Source of the DNA: JADKAV01 sp963732355
GTDB taxonomy: Bacteria > Actinomycetota > Actinomycetes > S36-B12 > UBA10799
DNA length: 64,000 bases
Direction of reading: 5' to 3'
Assembly: GCA_963732355.1 (NCBI GenBank)
Contig: CAVSZD010000002.1
Location: 34,707 to 98,706, forward strand
Part shown: positions 40,912 to 48,886 of the stretch, one piece after another
How positions within the stretch are numbered: position 1 is the first letter of the stretch
Layout of the letters: the number at the start of each line of letters is the position of its first letter
Made by a program: the position numbers and the translations under genes
The notes under the pieces: generated by a model
The model's input: only the letters and a program-made list of their open reading frames with translations
The model's database searches: none
What the model was told of the DNA's origin: nothing

Positions 40912-41153
40912 GCGCTCGTGGAGTCCGGGACCGTCTTCGGCCTGGGGGCGTCCTTCTGCGGCTGACCCATACCGGCCATGGCCATCGCCTTGCCAACGAT
41001 CGCACCGATCGGCACCAGGGCTACGCCGACCCAGAAGAGCCAAGCCTGGTCCATCGTCAAGGCGATCGTGCCGACGAGGAAGCCGAGGGTCACGATCGTG
41101 GTACCCGTCCACATCGCCGTGGTCCGGCCGTGGTGGTTCTCATACATGGGCAT
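40908..41153 (-). CDS. Small HGxxPAAW-like membrane protein
   Basis: 81 residues with HGRTTAMWTGTTIV near the N-terminus, matching the HG-x-A-x-W start of this actinobacterial family, and two membrane helices (VTLGFLVGTIALTM, FWVGVALVPIGAIVGK). Function unknown; family members typically lie next to trpE or trpC. Overlaps the response-regulator gene by 4 bases. Confidence 0.82.
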   Translation of the reverse strand: MPMYENHHGRTTAMWTGTTIVTLGFLVGTIALTMDQAWLFWVGVALVPIGAIVGKAMAMAGMGQPQKDAPRPKTVPDSTSA

Positions 41154-41238
41154 CGGGGCAACCTCCAGGTTCGCTAGGCAGAGTCTAACCAGTGACGCGC
41201 TCGCCGCTAGGTGTCCGGCCGGTTGCGTGTCCCGCCAC

Positions 41239-41335
41239 GTTGGTTGACGTTCGTGCAGTTGGACGGGGTTCGGGTAGTTGGTTGACGTTCAGCGCCGCAC
41301 AAGCATCAACCAACTGCATGAACCCCAACCAACGC
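41239..41335. repeat. Intergenic palindrome, 20-nt-loop family, copy 4
   Basis: Inner arms GGGGTTCGGGTAGTTGGTTGA (41265-41285) and TCAACCAACTGCATGAACCCC (41306-41326) with a 20-base loop at 41286-41305; an extra half-copy of the left arm precedes it at 41239. It fills the 185-base gap between two small membrane-protein genes. Confidence 0.78.
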
Positions 41336-41338
41336 CCC

Positions 41339-41749
41339 TTAACCCTCCTCGGGCGGCCGCCGGGTCGGGTCCACCCCGCGGTCCAAGCTCTCCCACATCT
41401 GGCGGGGATTGGCCAACTCGTCATCCTCCAGTTCGGCCGAGCGTTCATACCGGCTCGACCAGCCCGGCCAGCCCCGACCCTTGACCACGGCCAAGACCGC
41501 CCCCGCGAGTCCGACCAAACACCCAACCGCGGCCAGCGCACTCCCGGCCATGACCAGCCCCATGACCCAGAGCACGGCCGCGACCACACCGATCACCACG
41601 CGGGTCAAGCCTGAGGCCAACCAGATCGCCGCGAGCGCCAGCAGTGCGGCCAGCAGCCCCGGACCAAGCGCCGCCGACTCGCCGGCCAGCAGGAACACGA
41701 CCGCCCCGCCCGCCACCGTGAGTCCCAACGCCGCGGTCCGCGAGGTCAT
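41339..41749 (-). CDS. Trp-biosynthesis-associated membrane protein
   Basis: 136-residue protein with about four hydrophobic segments and the diagnostic tail GWPGWSSRYERSAELEDDEL ... MWESLDRGVDPT of the Trp-operon-associated membrane family. Function unknown. The ATG at 41749 overlaps the trpE stop as ATGA, so it is translated with trpE. The open frame upstream to 41806 lies within trpE. Confidence 0.9.
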   Translation of the reverse strand: MTSRTAALGLTVAGGAVVFLLAGESAALGPGLLAALLALAAIWLASGLTRVVIGVVAAVLWVMGLVMAGSALAAVGCLVGLAGAVLAVVKGRGWPGWSSRYERSAELEDDELANPRQMWESLDRGVDPTRRPPEEG

Positions 41750-43280
41750 GCCATGTCCTTGGCGATTGCCAGGGCCCGCAGAACCGCAGCGGCCTTGCTC
41801 TGGCACTCCAGGTCCTCGGTCTGCGCGACGGAGTCGGCGACGATCCCGGCACCCGCCTGCACATATGCCTGACCGTCGCGCAATAGAGCAGTGCGAATGG
41901 CGATGGCCGTGTCCATGTCACCGGCGAAGTCGAAGTAACCGATACACCCCGCATACAACCCGCGCCGGGTGCTTTCCAACTCGTCGATGATCTCCATGGC
42001 CCGCGGCTTCGGAGCCCCCGACAACGTGCCAGCCGGGAAGGTGGCCGCCAGCAGGTCGTAGGCGCTCACCCCGTCCTGCAGCCGGCCGACGACCGTCGAC
42101 ACGATGTGATGGACGTGGCTGTACTGCTCGACCCGCATGAACTCCACGACGTTGACCGTGCCTGCCCGGCACACCCGGCCCAAATCGTTGCGCCCGAGAT
42201 CCACCAGCATCAAGTGCTCGGCGCGCTCCTTCGGGTCAGCGAGCAGGTCCGCCACGAGTTCGGCGTCCTCCTCCGGGGTCTGACCGCGCGGCCGGGTACC
42301 TGCGATGGGATGCAACATCGCCTCGTCGCCGGTGAGTTTCACCAACGCCTCCGGGCTGGACCCGACGATGCTGGCACCCGGGGTCGCCATGTCGTCGCCG
42401 GGCAGGTTGAGCAGGTACATGTAGGGGCTCGGGTTGGTCATCCGCAGCGCCCGGTACACGTCCAGCGCGGGGGCCGCACACGGTTCGACGAACCGCTGGG
42501 ACAGCACGATCTGGAAGGCGTCACCGGAGCGGATGTACTCCTTGGCCTGCTCGACCGCCTCGCGGTAGGCCTCATTGACCGTGGGCGTGGGCCGGCTGTA
42601 CTGCCCGACTGCCGAAACCACTGCGACACCCTGCGAGTACAAATCAGCCTGCATCGCATCGAGTCGCTTCACCGCATCGATGTAAGCGGCATCAACGCGG
42701 GCATCGGTGTTGTCGTAATTCACCGCATTGGCCACCAGCCAGATCGACCCGTCGATGTGGTCGACCACCGCCAGGTCCGTGGCCAGCAGCATCGCCAACT
42801 CGGGCAGGCCGAGGTCGTCGGGGTTCTCATCGGGCAAACGCTCCCAACGCCGCACCGCGTCGTAGGCACGAATCCGACCAACCCACCAGTCAGCGGTGGC
42901 AGCCCCTGCGGCCGGGGTGTGCGCAGCGAGTCGAGGCATTCGCGAAGCGCCTCAACCGCCAGCCCCGTCTCGGGCAGGCCGACAGGCTGGTTTCCGACCC
43001 AGGCCACCTGACCATCGACCTCGGTGAGCATGGCGGCGCTGCGCACACCGATGAAGGAGTACCGGCTCCAGGTCTGAGCGTTCTCCGCTGACTCAAGCAG
43101 GAAGGTTCCGGGACGGTCTCCGGCGAGCTTGCGGAACAACCCGACCGGCGTCTGGTCGTCGACCAGCAACCTGCGCACCACCGGAATCACGCGCCGGCCG
43201 TTTGTCAGTTCGCGGAACTGCTCGGCGGTCGGTGCAGTGATTCCGCTAGGTGTCGTGCACGGCGCATAGACGTCGCTCAT
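41746..43280 (-). CDS. trpE: Anthranilate synthase component I, single-base frameshift
   Basis: Makes anthranilate from chorismate with ammonia from TrpG. The N-terminal part (ATG at 43280, MSDVYAPCTTPSGITAPTAE) has the feedback-site-like LLESAENAQTWSRYSFIGV and reads in one frame to LPPLTGGLVGF near 42875. The rest (YDAVRRWERLPDENPDDLGL to the stop at 41746) is in another frame, with catalytic motifs PEALVKL, HPIAGTRPRG, VDLGRNDLGRV and FPAGTLSGAPKPRAM. One base is missing around 42865-42869 (reading GTGCC where GTGGCC is expected). Restored length 511 residues, normal. Overlaps hisI by 4 bases. Confidence 0.92.
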
Positions 43281-43624
43281 GCGAAATCCACCGCCTTGCT
43301 GTCGAAACACGATGGAAGTCCGGTGTGACACGCCGGGCCTTGCTGGTCGACGATCAGTAGCAGGGCATCTCCGTCGCAGTCGATGCGCAGTTCTTTGACC
43401 GTCTGGGTGTGTCCAGAGGTCTCGCCCTTCACCCAATACTGCTGACGGGACCGCGACCAATAGGTTCCACGGCCGGTGTCAAGGGTGCGCCGCACGGCTT
43501 CGGCGTCCATCCAGGCCAGCATGAGGACCTCGGCGCTGTCCCACTGCTGGGCCACCACCGGGATGAGTCCGTCGGCACCGAAGCGCAAGCCGTCGATCAA
43601 TTCTGTGCGCGAATCGTCACCCAT
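43277..43624 (-). CDS. hisI: Phosphoribosyl-AMP cyclohydrolase
   Basis: Third step of histidine synthesis. 115 residues from the ATG at 43624, with the zinc/active-site stretches LMLAWMDAEAVRRTLDTGRG, TYWSRSRQQYWVKGETSGH and DCDGDALLLIVDQQGPACHT. The hisE part is not fused. Its stop overlaps the trpE start, coupling the two pathways. Confidence 0.96.
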   Translation of the reverse strand: MGDDSRTELIDGLRFGADGLIPVVAQQWDSAEVLMLAWMDAEAVRRTLDTGRGTYWSRSRQQYWVKGETSGHTQTVKELRIDCDGDALLLIVDQQGPACHTGLPSCFDSKAVDFA

Positions 43625-43665
43625 GGCCCCATTCTGCCGGTGGGTCTGCGTGCGACCATTGGGAC

Positions 43666-44157
43666 ATGGCAAGTCGGGGTGCACGATGGGCGGCTGCCGG
43701 GACCGTCATCGTGGTCGCCGGCATGGTTGCCGCTGCCTCCGTCTGGATGATCCAGAACGCTCCCGACACCACCCAACAGGCCGCCGACGAGATCCCAGGA
43801 GTGCGACCGATCGCCTCGTTGCAGTTCGCGCAGTGCTACGCGATCCCGCGCGACGCCCGCGGGGACATCATGACCGCCGAGGGGGTCTACGTGGTCTCCT
43901 GCGACGAGGAGCACGACGGGCAGATCCTCGATCAGGTCGAGTTCAACAACCTCGAATGGGCGGGTTCTGTGGCCATGAAAGCCTCAGCGCAGAACCAGTG
44001 CTCCACGGCCTTCAACCGATACCGGGCGACCTTCGACGAACCGGAGACCCTTATTCCTGGCTACTTCCTTCCCAACGAGACCCAGTGGGACTTGGGCAAC
44101 CGGACCATCACCTGCACCGTCACGATGGAGGCCCCGTTCACCGGCCCGACGCTCTAA
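43666..44157 (+). CDS. Septum-formation-domain-like secreted/anchored protein
   Basis: 163 residues: an N-terminal anchor or signal (WAAAGTVIVVAGMVAAASVW), then an extracytoplasmic domain with four Cys. QCYAIPRD, YVVSCDEEHDGQI, QNQCSTAFNRY and WDLGNRTITCTV follow the pattern of the actinobacterial septum-formation domain (C-F, V-C-x-x-x-H, C-x-x-A-F, P-x-x-x-W-x-x-G-x-R-x-I-x-C). Family assignment is from memory of the pattern; role in division is not shown. Single gene on the plus strand, divergent from hisI. Confidence 0.75.
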   Translation: MASRGARWAAAGTVIVVAGMVAAASVWMIQNAPDTTQQAADEIPGVRPIASLQFAQCYAIPRDARGDIMTAEGVYVVSCDEEHDGQILDQVEFNNLEWAGSVAMKASAQNQCSTAFNRYRATFDEPETLIPGYFLPNETQWDLGNRTITCTVTMEAPFTGPTL

Positions 44158-44220
44158 TCCAGCCAAACCCGTGCCTGACCTCGGACGCGGTTTACGCATT
44201 GGCCGCCTCGACATCTGCGA

Positions 44221-44312
44221 GTGTCCGGATTTGCAGGTTGATCATGGACTTCCGGCGTCGGCCCCTCAGGACAAGCCGGAACAGACCTCGATGAGCCTGC
44301 AAATCCGGACAC
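44221..44312. repeat. Long nested palindrome between converging genes
   Basis: Arms GTGTCCGGATTTGCAGG (44221-44237) and its exact complement (44296-44312) enclose 58 bases that contain a second stem, TTCCGGC/GCCGGAA. Fills the gap between the septum-like gene and hisF; bidirectional terminator is plausible. Confidence 0.8.
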
Positions 44313-44328
44313 GACCGCGGCGGACCGA

Positions 44329-45093
44329 CTACATCCGGACGGTCAGGCCCTCGGCTGCCATCTCGCGCTTGACGTCCTCGATCGTCAATTGGCCGTAGTG
44401 GAAGACGCTGGCGGCCAGGACCGCGTCTGCGCCCGCCCTGATCGCCTCGGCGAAGTCCTCGGCCGTGCCCGCCCCGCCACTGGCAATGATCGGGACGTCG
44501 ACAGCCTGCCTCACCAGGCCGATCAACTCGGTGTCGAAGCCGGCAGTGGTCCCGTCCGCGTCCATGCTGTTGAGCAGGATCTCCCCTGCCCCGAGCCTGG
44601 CCCCGTTGGACGCCCACGCGATGGCATCAATGCCCGTGCCCTTGCGTCCGCCATGGGTGGTGATCTCGAAACCACTGGCCGCGCCGCGCGCCCGGCGTGC
44701 GTCCACGGAAAGCACGACGCACTGGTTGCCGAACCTGCGCGCTGCGCGGGTTAGCAAGTCCGGGTCCGCGATCGCCCCGGTGTTGACGCCGACCTTGTCC
44801 GCACCGGCGCGCAGCAGCGCATCGAAGTCGTCCACCTTACGAACGCCGCCTCCGACCGTGAGCGGGATGAACACTGCGTCAGCGGTGCGCCGCACGACGT
44901 CCAGCATGGTCGCGCGTCCACCGGAACTCGCGGTGATGTCCAGGAAGATCAGCTCGTCGGCACCCTCGGCGTTGTAGCGGGTGGCCAGTTCCACCGGATC
45001 CCCGGCGTCGCGCAACCCCTCGAAGTTCACGCCCTTCACCACCCGGCCGGCATCGACGTCCAGGCACGGGATCACCCGCACGGCCAGGCTCAT
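44329..45093 (-). CDS. hisF: Imidazole glycerol phosphate synthase cyclase subunit
   Basis: Cyclase half of IGP synthase, giving IGP and AICAR. The (beta/alpha)8 protein starts MSLAVRVIPCLDVDAGRVVKG; Asp11-type and Asp130-type catalytic residues are in PCLDVD and VVLSVDARR, with IPLTVGGGVRKVDDF and IASGGAGTAEDF. 254 residues. The ATG at 45093 overlaps the correct hisA stop as ATGA. As written, the frame runs on upstream into hisA only because hisA is frameshifted. hisH is not in the window. Confidence 0.95.
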   Translation of the reverse strand: MSLAVRVIPCLDVDAGRVVKGVNFEGLRDAGDPVELATRYNAEGADELIFLDITASSGGRATMLDVVRRTADAVFIPLTVGGGVRKVDDFDALLRAGADKVGVNTGAIADPDLLTRAARRFGNQCVVLSVDARRARGAASGFEITTHGGRKGTGIDAIAWASNGARLGAGEILLNSMDADGTTAGFDTELIGLVRQAVDVPIIASGGAGTAEDFAEAIRAGADAVLAASVFHYGQLTIEDVKREMAAEGLTVRM

Positions 45094-45804
45094 CTGACGG
45101 CCTCCAGCGCCTCGGGCAGCGTGAATGCGCCCGCGTACAGGGCCTTGCCGACGATGGCACCCTCCACACCGGCAACCCCCGCGATGGCTCGCAGGTCGTC
45201 GAGTGCGGAAACCCCACCTGAGGCGACCACAGGGCGATCCGTCGCGTGCACACACGTCCTGCAGGAGCTGCAGATTCGGACCGGTCAGGGTGCCGTCGCG
45301 GCGCACGTCGGTGACCACGTACCGCGCGCACCCTTCGGCGTCCAAGCGGGCCAGCGTCTCGAAAAGCTCGCCGCCTTCCTGCGTCCAGCCGCGGGCCGCC
45401 AGGGTGGTTCCACGCACATCAAGGCCGATCGCGACTCGGTCACCGTGCTCGGCGATGACCTTGGCGCACCACAGCGGCTGCTCCAAGGCAGCCGTGCCGA
45501 TGTTGACCCGCCGGCACCCTGTCGCCAGCGCAGCCGCCAGCGACGCGTCATCGCGGATGCCGCCGGACATTTCGACGTCGACATCGAGCTCCCCCACCAC
45601 ACGCGCCAGCAGCTCGGCGTTGCTCCCCCTGCCGAAAGCGGCGTCCAGATCCACCAGGTGGATCCACTCGGCGCCCTGTTCCTGCCACGTCAAGGCGGCG
45701 GCCAGGGGGTCGCCGTAGTCGGTCTCAGATCCGGCTTCGCCCTGTACCAGGCGCACGGCCTGGCCATTGGCGACGTCTACCGCAGGCAGTAGTTCAAGGG
45801 GCAT
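45090..45804 (-). CDS. hisA: ProFAR isomerase HisA, single-base frameshift
   Basis: Isomerises ProFAR to PRFAR. Starts MPLELLPAVDVANGQAVRLV; catalytic Asp in AVDVANG, GGIRDDASLAAAL, and Asp in VVTDVRRDGTLTGPN. After LLQDVCAR the frame goes wrong (DGSPCGRLRWG). Removing one base at about 45243 restores TDRPVVASGGVSALDDLRAI through EALEAVR and a stop at 45090-45092. Restored length 237 residues, normal. In actinobacteria HisA may also serve as PriA (TrpF activity), relevant because no trpF is seen here (inference). Confidence 0.92.
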
Positions 45805-45837
45805 GTTCCGAGGGTACTTGGGGGTGGAATTCCGTGA

Positions 45838-46185
45838 TCAGAGGAATTCAAACTGCCCGGGCTTGGGCCACGAGGCCCGCGCCTTCAGCGTGGCCACTAT
45901 CCTCCCGATCCGGGCCCGATCCTGCGGGTATGACTTGGAACTGATGAAGATCAATCCCGCGTGCATGCGGCCCTGCGCCGCCCAGCTCGCATGCAGCGGG
46001 GCGAAGTCGCGGACATTGTCGGTCACAAGCGTGCGACCGTCAGCAGTGGCCCAGTCGAGCAGGTCCGCGTCGCCAATGCCACGCAGGACCGGGTGAGCAC
46101 TCACCGCCAACACGTCCAGACCCGCTGCCACGAGTTGTTCCGCGATAACGGGCGACAACATCTCGTCCAGAAGCAGTCGCGTCAT
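45838..46185 (-). CDS. DUF5615 PIN-like toxin candidate
   Basis: 115 residues, beginning MTRLLLDEMLSPVIAEQLVA, with the PIN-like acidic residues in LLLDEMLS, GIGDADLLDWA and TLVTDNVRDFAPLH. DUF5615 proteins are usually the putative RNase toxin in a toxin-antitoxin pair. The upstream gene (overlap 4 bases) is the expected partner. Activity not shown; some members may be non-toxic. Confidence 0.83.
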   Translation of the reverse strand: MTRLLLDEMLSPVIAEQLVAAGLDVLAVSAHPVLRGIGDADLLDWATADGRTLVTDNVRDFAPLHASWAAQGRMHAGLIFISSKSYPQDRARIGRIVATLKARASWPKPGQFEFL

Positions 46186-46622
46186 GCGTCCAGAAGGCTT
46201 CGAGCCCTCTCCAACGACTCCAGCGCGCGCTCCTGGGCAGCATCCGCGTCCGCGATCTGCCGATCGATCTCATCTGCATACTCGCCGTAGTAGCCGACAG
46301 CCACCTGCAGAGCCGACGGCGGCAGGTTGGTGTTCTCAGCCACGATCTCCAACACCTCGTCCGATTCCACGTCGGCCTCCGCGGCACGCGCACTGCGCAC
46401 CGCCCGGATGACCTCCCACACGTCGGGGCCAGACGCCAGGCACGCCCGACGACCGGCCGGCCCCTCGCGGAACACGACACCGGGGTGGGCATCCATGCGA
46501 AGACCCTCCTCCACGAGCAAGGCGGCGGCACTCGAACTGGTCATGCCCGGATGCCGGGAGGCGTATGCCGCCAACTTGGTCACGGTCGAGACGTCGAAAC
46601 GCACCGATCTGGGAGCACTCAT
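46182..46622 (-). CDS. Antitoxin candidate (DUF433-like with N-terminal ribbon-helix-helix-like part)
   Basis: 146 residues. The N-terminus (VRFDVSTVTKLAAYASRHPG, MTSSSAAALLVEEGLRM) looks like a DNA-binding ribbon-helix-helix; the middle HPGVVFREGPAGRRACLASG then PDVWEVI resembles DUF433. The C-terminus is a Glu/Ala-rich helix (ADADAAQERALESLERARSL). Overlaps the DUF5615 gene by 4 bases, the usual antitoxin-first order. A palindrome lies immediately upstream of the ATG. Confidence 0.78.
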   Translation of the reverse strand: MSAPRSVRFDVSTVTKLAAYASRHPGMTSSSAAALLVEEGLRMDAHPGVVFREGPAGRRACLASGPDVWEVIRAVRSARAAEADVESDEVLEIVAENTNLPPSALQVAVGYYGEYADEIDRQIADADAAQERALESLERARSLLDA

Positions 46623-46623
46623 A

Positions 46624-46636
46624 ACTACAGTGTAGT
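46624..46636 (-). promoter_or_regulatory. Candidate operator/-10 region of the toxin-antitoxin pair
   Basis: ACTACAGTGTAGT is a perfect palindrome (6-base arms, 1-base centre) directly before the antitoxin ATG at 46622. Read on the minus strand it contains TACACT, a plausible -10 box for a leaderless transcript. Autoregulation by the antitoxin is inferred. Confidence 0.5.
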
Positions 46637-46694
46637 CACTCGTAGTGAAGTCGTGCGACCCTACGAATATCGCCGGCCCACTCCCGCCCGGACC

Positions 46695-48284
46695 TCAGAG
46701 CCCCAGGACTCCCGGGTTCATGATCGCGTCGGGGTCCAGGTGGGACTTGATCGCACGCAGCAGGTCGACGCCGGACTCCCCGATCTCGGCGGCCAGCCAG
46801 GGCGCGTGGTCGCGGCCGACCGCGTGGTGGTGGGTGATGGTGGCGTCGGTTGCGACCAGCGCATCGGTAGCCGCCTTCTTGGCGACCTTCCACTGCGCCA
46901 CGGGGTCCTCGTCCAACGGCGTGATGACCGTGAAGTAGAGGCTCGCCCCCGTCGGGTAGATGTGCGAAAGGTGGGTGCCGATCATCGGTGCGCCGAGCGC
47001 GGCGTTCAACCCCTCGTGGACGGCCTGGTAGGTCGCGTCCAGTTGTGACCATTCATTGGCCGTCTCCAGGGTCTCCACCAGATACCCCGCGTCCAGCAGG
47101 TCGTCGCGCAGGTAGGGCCCGGAGAAGCGACCCTTGGACCACGACCGGCCCACACCGGCGCCCAGACCGACCCCGCCGAACTGCCGGAAGACCTTGTACG
47201 CGTGCTTGCGCCGCGCCTTCACGACGTCCTCGGGGCCCTCCCAGCCGACGATCGCCAGACAGCCACCGCCGACCTTGCGCATCGCGGTGTACCGGTCGAA
47301 GGCCTGCTTCTTCAACCCCGACAACCCGCTCATCGCCAGGTTCACGGCACTTTCGTCGGCATCGGACAGGCGCATCACGTCGGCTTGAACCCGGTCCTGG
47401 GCCAGGCTTCGGAAAGCCCGGGTGCCCGCCGCGAAGGTCGGGAACAACAGCCCTTCGTAGACCTTCTTCTCAGGCAGCGGTCGCACGCGCACACCAACCT
47501 CGGTCACGATCCCGAACGACCCCTCGCTGCCCATGAAGACCTGCAGGAGGTCGGGACCAGCCGCGGTCGCGGGCGACTTGCCCAGGGTGAAGTCTGCGCG
47601 CGGGGTGGCAACCTTCAACTTCGTCACGGTCGCATCCGCCCGTCCGTAGCCCGTTGAAGCCTGTCCCGACGAGCGGGTCACGGCATATCCGCCGACGGTC
47701 GCGCGCTCCCACGACTGGGGCAAGTGGCCCCACGTGAAACCGCGCGCCTCAAGCCAGCGCTCCAACTCGGGCCCGGTGATACCGGCCTGCACGAGCACCT
47801 CGCCGGAATCCGGGTCGAGGTGCTGGACCTGGTTCATCTTCCAGAAACCCACGCCGATAGTGAGCCGGTCGGTCACGTCCACCCCGTCGACCACGCTGGT
47901 ACCCCCGCCAAAGGGAACGACCGCCCACTTCTTGTCCCCGGCCGCGTCCAGCAGCGTGCGCACCTGCTCGTGGTCACGCGGCAGTGCTACAGCGTCAACC
48001 ACCGGCAGTTCGCGACCGGGCCAACGCCGGTGACACAAGTCGGTGAACGAGAAGCCACCCGAGCAGCGCAAGCGCACCATGTCGTCGACTTCGACCTCAC
48101 ATCCGAGGGCCGCGAGGTCCGCGGGCGAAATCCGGGAAGCCCGGACCTGCACCGAAGCCAGGTCCACCGCCGGCCGGGGCGGCACCGAGCCCATCGCTCG
48201 GTCGGTGAGGAACTCCTGCAGACTCAGCGGGATCCCGTGACCTCCGGCACCCCAGCGCTGAATCATCTCTGTGGACAATGACAT
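46695..48284 (-). CDS. FAD-binding oxidase of the alkyl-DHAP synthase type
   Basis: 529-residue flavoprotein of the VAO/PCMH family, most like alkyldihydroxyacetonephosphate synthase (AgpS). The FAD-binding domain has VVPFGGGTSVVDGVDV, PQSWERATVGGYAVTRSSGQ and FMGSEGSFGIVTEVGVRVRP; the C-terminal active-site end is THHHAVGRDHAPWL followed by LDPDAIMNPGVLGL. That His-rich loop is typical of AgpS. The ATG at 48284 has AGGAGG 6 bases upstream. Substrate unproven; divergent tetR-glpD suggests glycerolipid or ether-lipid chemistry. Confidence 0.85.
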   Translation of the reverse strand: MSLSTEMIQRWGAGGHGIPLSLQEFLTDRAMGSVPPRPAVDLASVQVRASRISPADLAALGCEVEVDDMVRLRCSGGFSFTDLCHRRWPGRELPVVDAVALPRDHEQVRTLLDAAGDKKWAVVPFGGGTSVVDGVDVTDRLTIGVGFWKMNQVQHLDPDSGEVLVQAGITGPELERWLEARGFTWGHLPQSWERATVGGYAVTRSSGQASTGYGRADATVTKLKVATPRADFTLGKSPATAAGPDLLQVFMGSEGSFGIVTEVGVRVRPLPEKKVYEGLLFPTFAAGTRAFRSLAQDRVQADVMRLSDADESAVNLAMSGLSGLKKQAFDRYTAMRKVGGGCLAIVGWEGPEDVVKARRKHAYKVFRQFGGVGLGAGVGRSWSKGRFSGPYLRDDLLDAGYLVETLETANEWSQLDATYQAVHEGLNAALGAPMIGTHLSHIYPTGASLYFTVITPLDEDPVAQWKVAKKAATDALVATDATITHHHAVGRDHAPWLAAEIGESGVDLLRAIKSHLDPDAIMNPGVLGL

Positions 48285-48303
48285 GGTGACCTCCTTCCGG
48301 CGA

Positions 48304-48330
48304 TGTTACACTAATACACATGGTGTCACA
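48304..48330. promoter_or_regulatory. Candidate TetR operator between divergent genes
   Basis: TGTTACAC (48304-48311) and GTGTCACA (48323-48330) form an inverted repeat with one mismatch and an 11-base centre. It covers the tetR start codon (48320) and lies 20 bases from the start of the AgpS-like gene. TACACT at 48308-48313 could be the -10 of a leaderless tetR transcript. Confidence 0.5.
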
Positions 48331-48886
48331 GCCCGGTCTTGACGAAGTGGCCAACAAACTGCTCGACGCGGCCGCCACCCTGATCGCCGACGGAGGGCCG
48401 GCAGCCGCCAACGTGTCGGCCATCGCCAGCGAGGCCGGCGTCTCGCGCATGACGGTCTACCGCAAGTTCCCCGATCGGCACGCGATCCTGTCGGAACTGT
48501 TCAACCGTGAACTCGGCACGATCGTCGCTCAGACCAGCGCGATAAAGGCCGACACCCAACTCGAGCGAGTCGTCGAGACCATCGCCATCTCAGTCACGGG
48601 CATCAACGAGCACCCGCTGATGCGCGCGGTCCTCAGCCATGAACCTGAAGAGCTGACCGAATGGATCACCGGCCGGCTCGGTGGCACCCAGCGTCTGGCT
48701 CGCGCCGTGCTGCGCGACCAGATCCTCGCCGGCCAGCCCGGCACCGGTGACGGAACCATCCGCCCCGGCAACCCCGACCAGATGTCCCTGACCCTGGTCC
48801 TGGTCGCCCAAACCTTCGTCTTCTCCCATCAGATCGGTGGCACCGAAGATGAACTGCGATACCTCGTGAAGGGATACCTGACATGA
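48320..48886 (+). CDS. TetR-family regulator
   Basis: 188 residues; the N-terminal helix-turn-helix is ANVSAIASEAGVSRMTVYRK followed by FPDRHAILSEL. The C-terminal ligand domain is not diagnostic. The start ATG has almost no leader. It is divergent from the AgpS-like gene by 35 bases and overlaps glpD (ATGA), so it probably controls both. Effector unknown. Confidence 0.9.
   Translation: MVSQPGLDEVANKLLDAAATLIADGGPAAANVSAIASEAGVSRMTVYRKFPDRHAILSELFNRELGTIVAQTSAIKADTQLERVVETIAISVTGINEHPLMRAVLSHEPEELTEWITGRLGGTQRLARAVLRDQILAGQPGTGDGTIRPGNPDQMSLTLVLVAQTFVFSHQIGGTEDELRYLVKGYLT

Noticed and set aside
44329..45804. HisA-HisF fusion enzyme
   Set aside because: The linking segment is out-of-frame HisA; one base removed restores the normal HisA end and an ATGA overlap with hisF.
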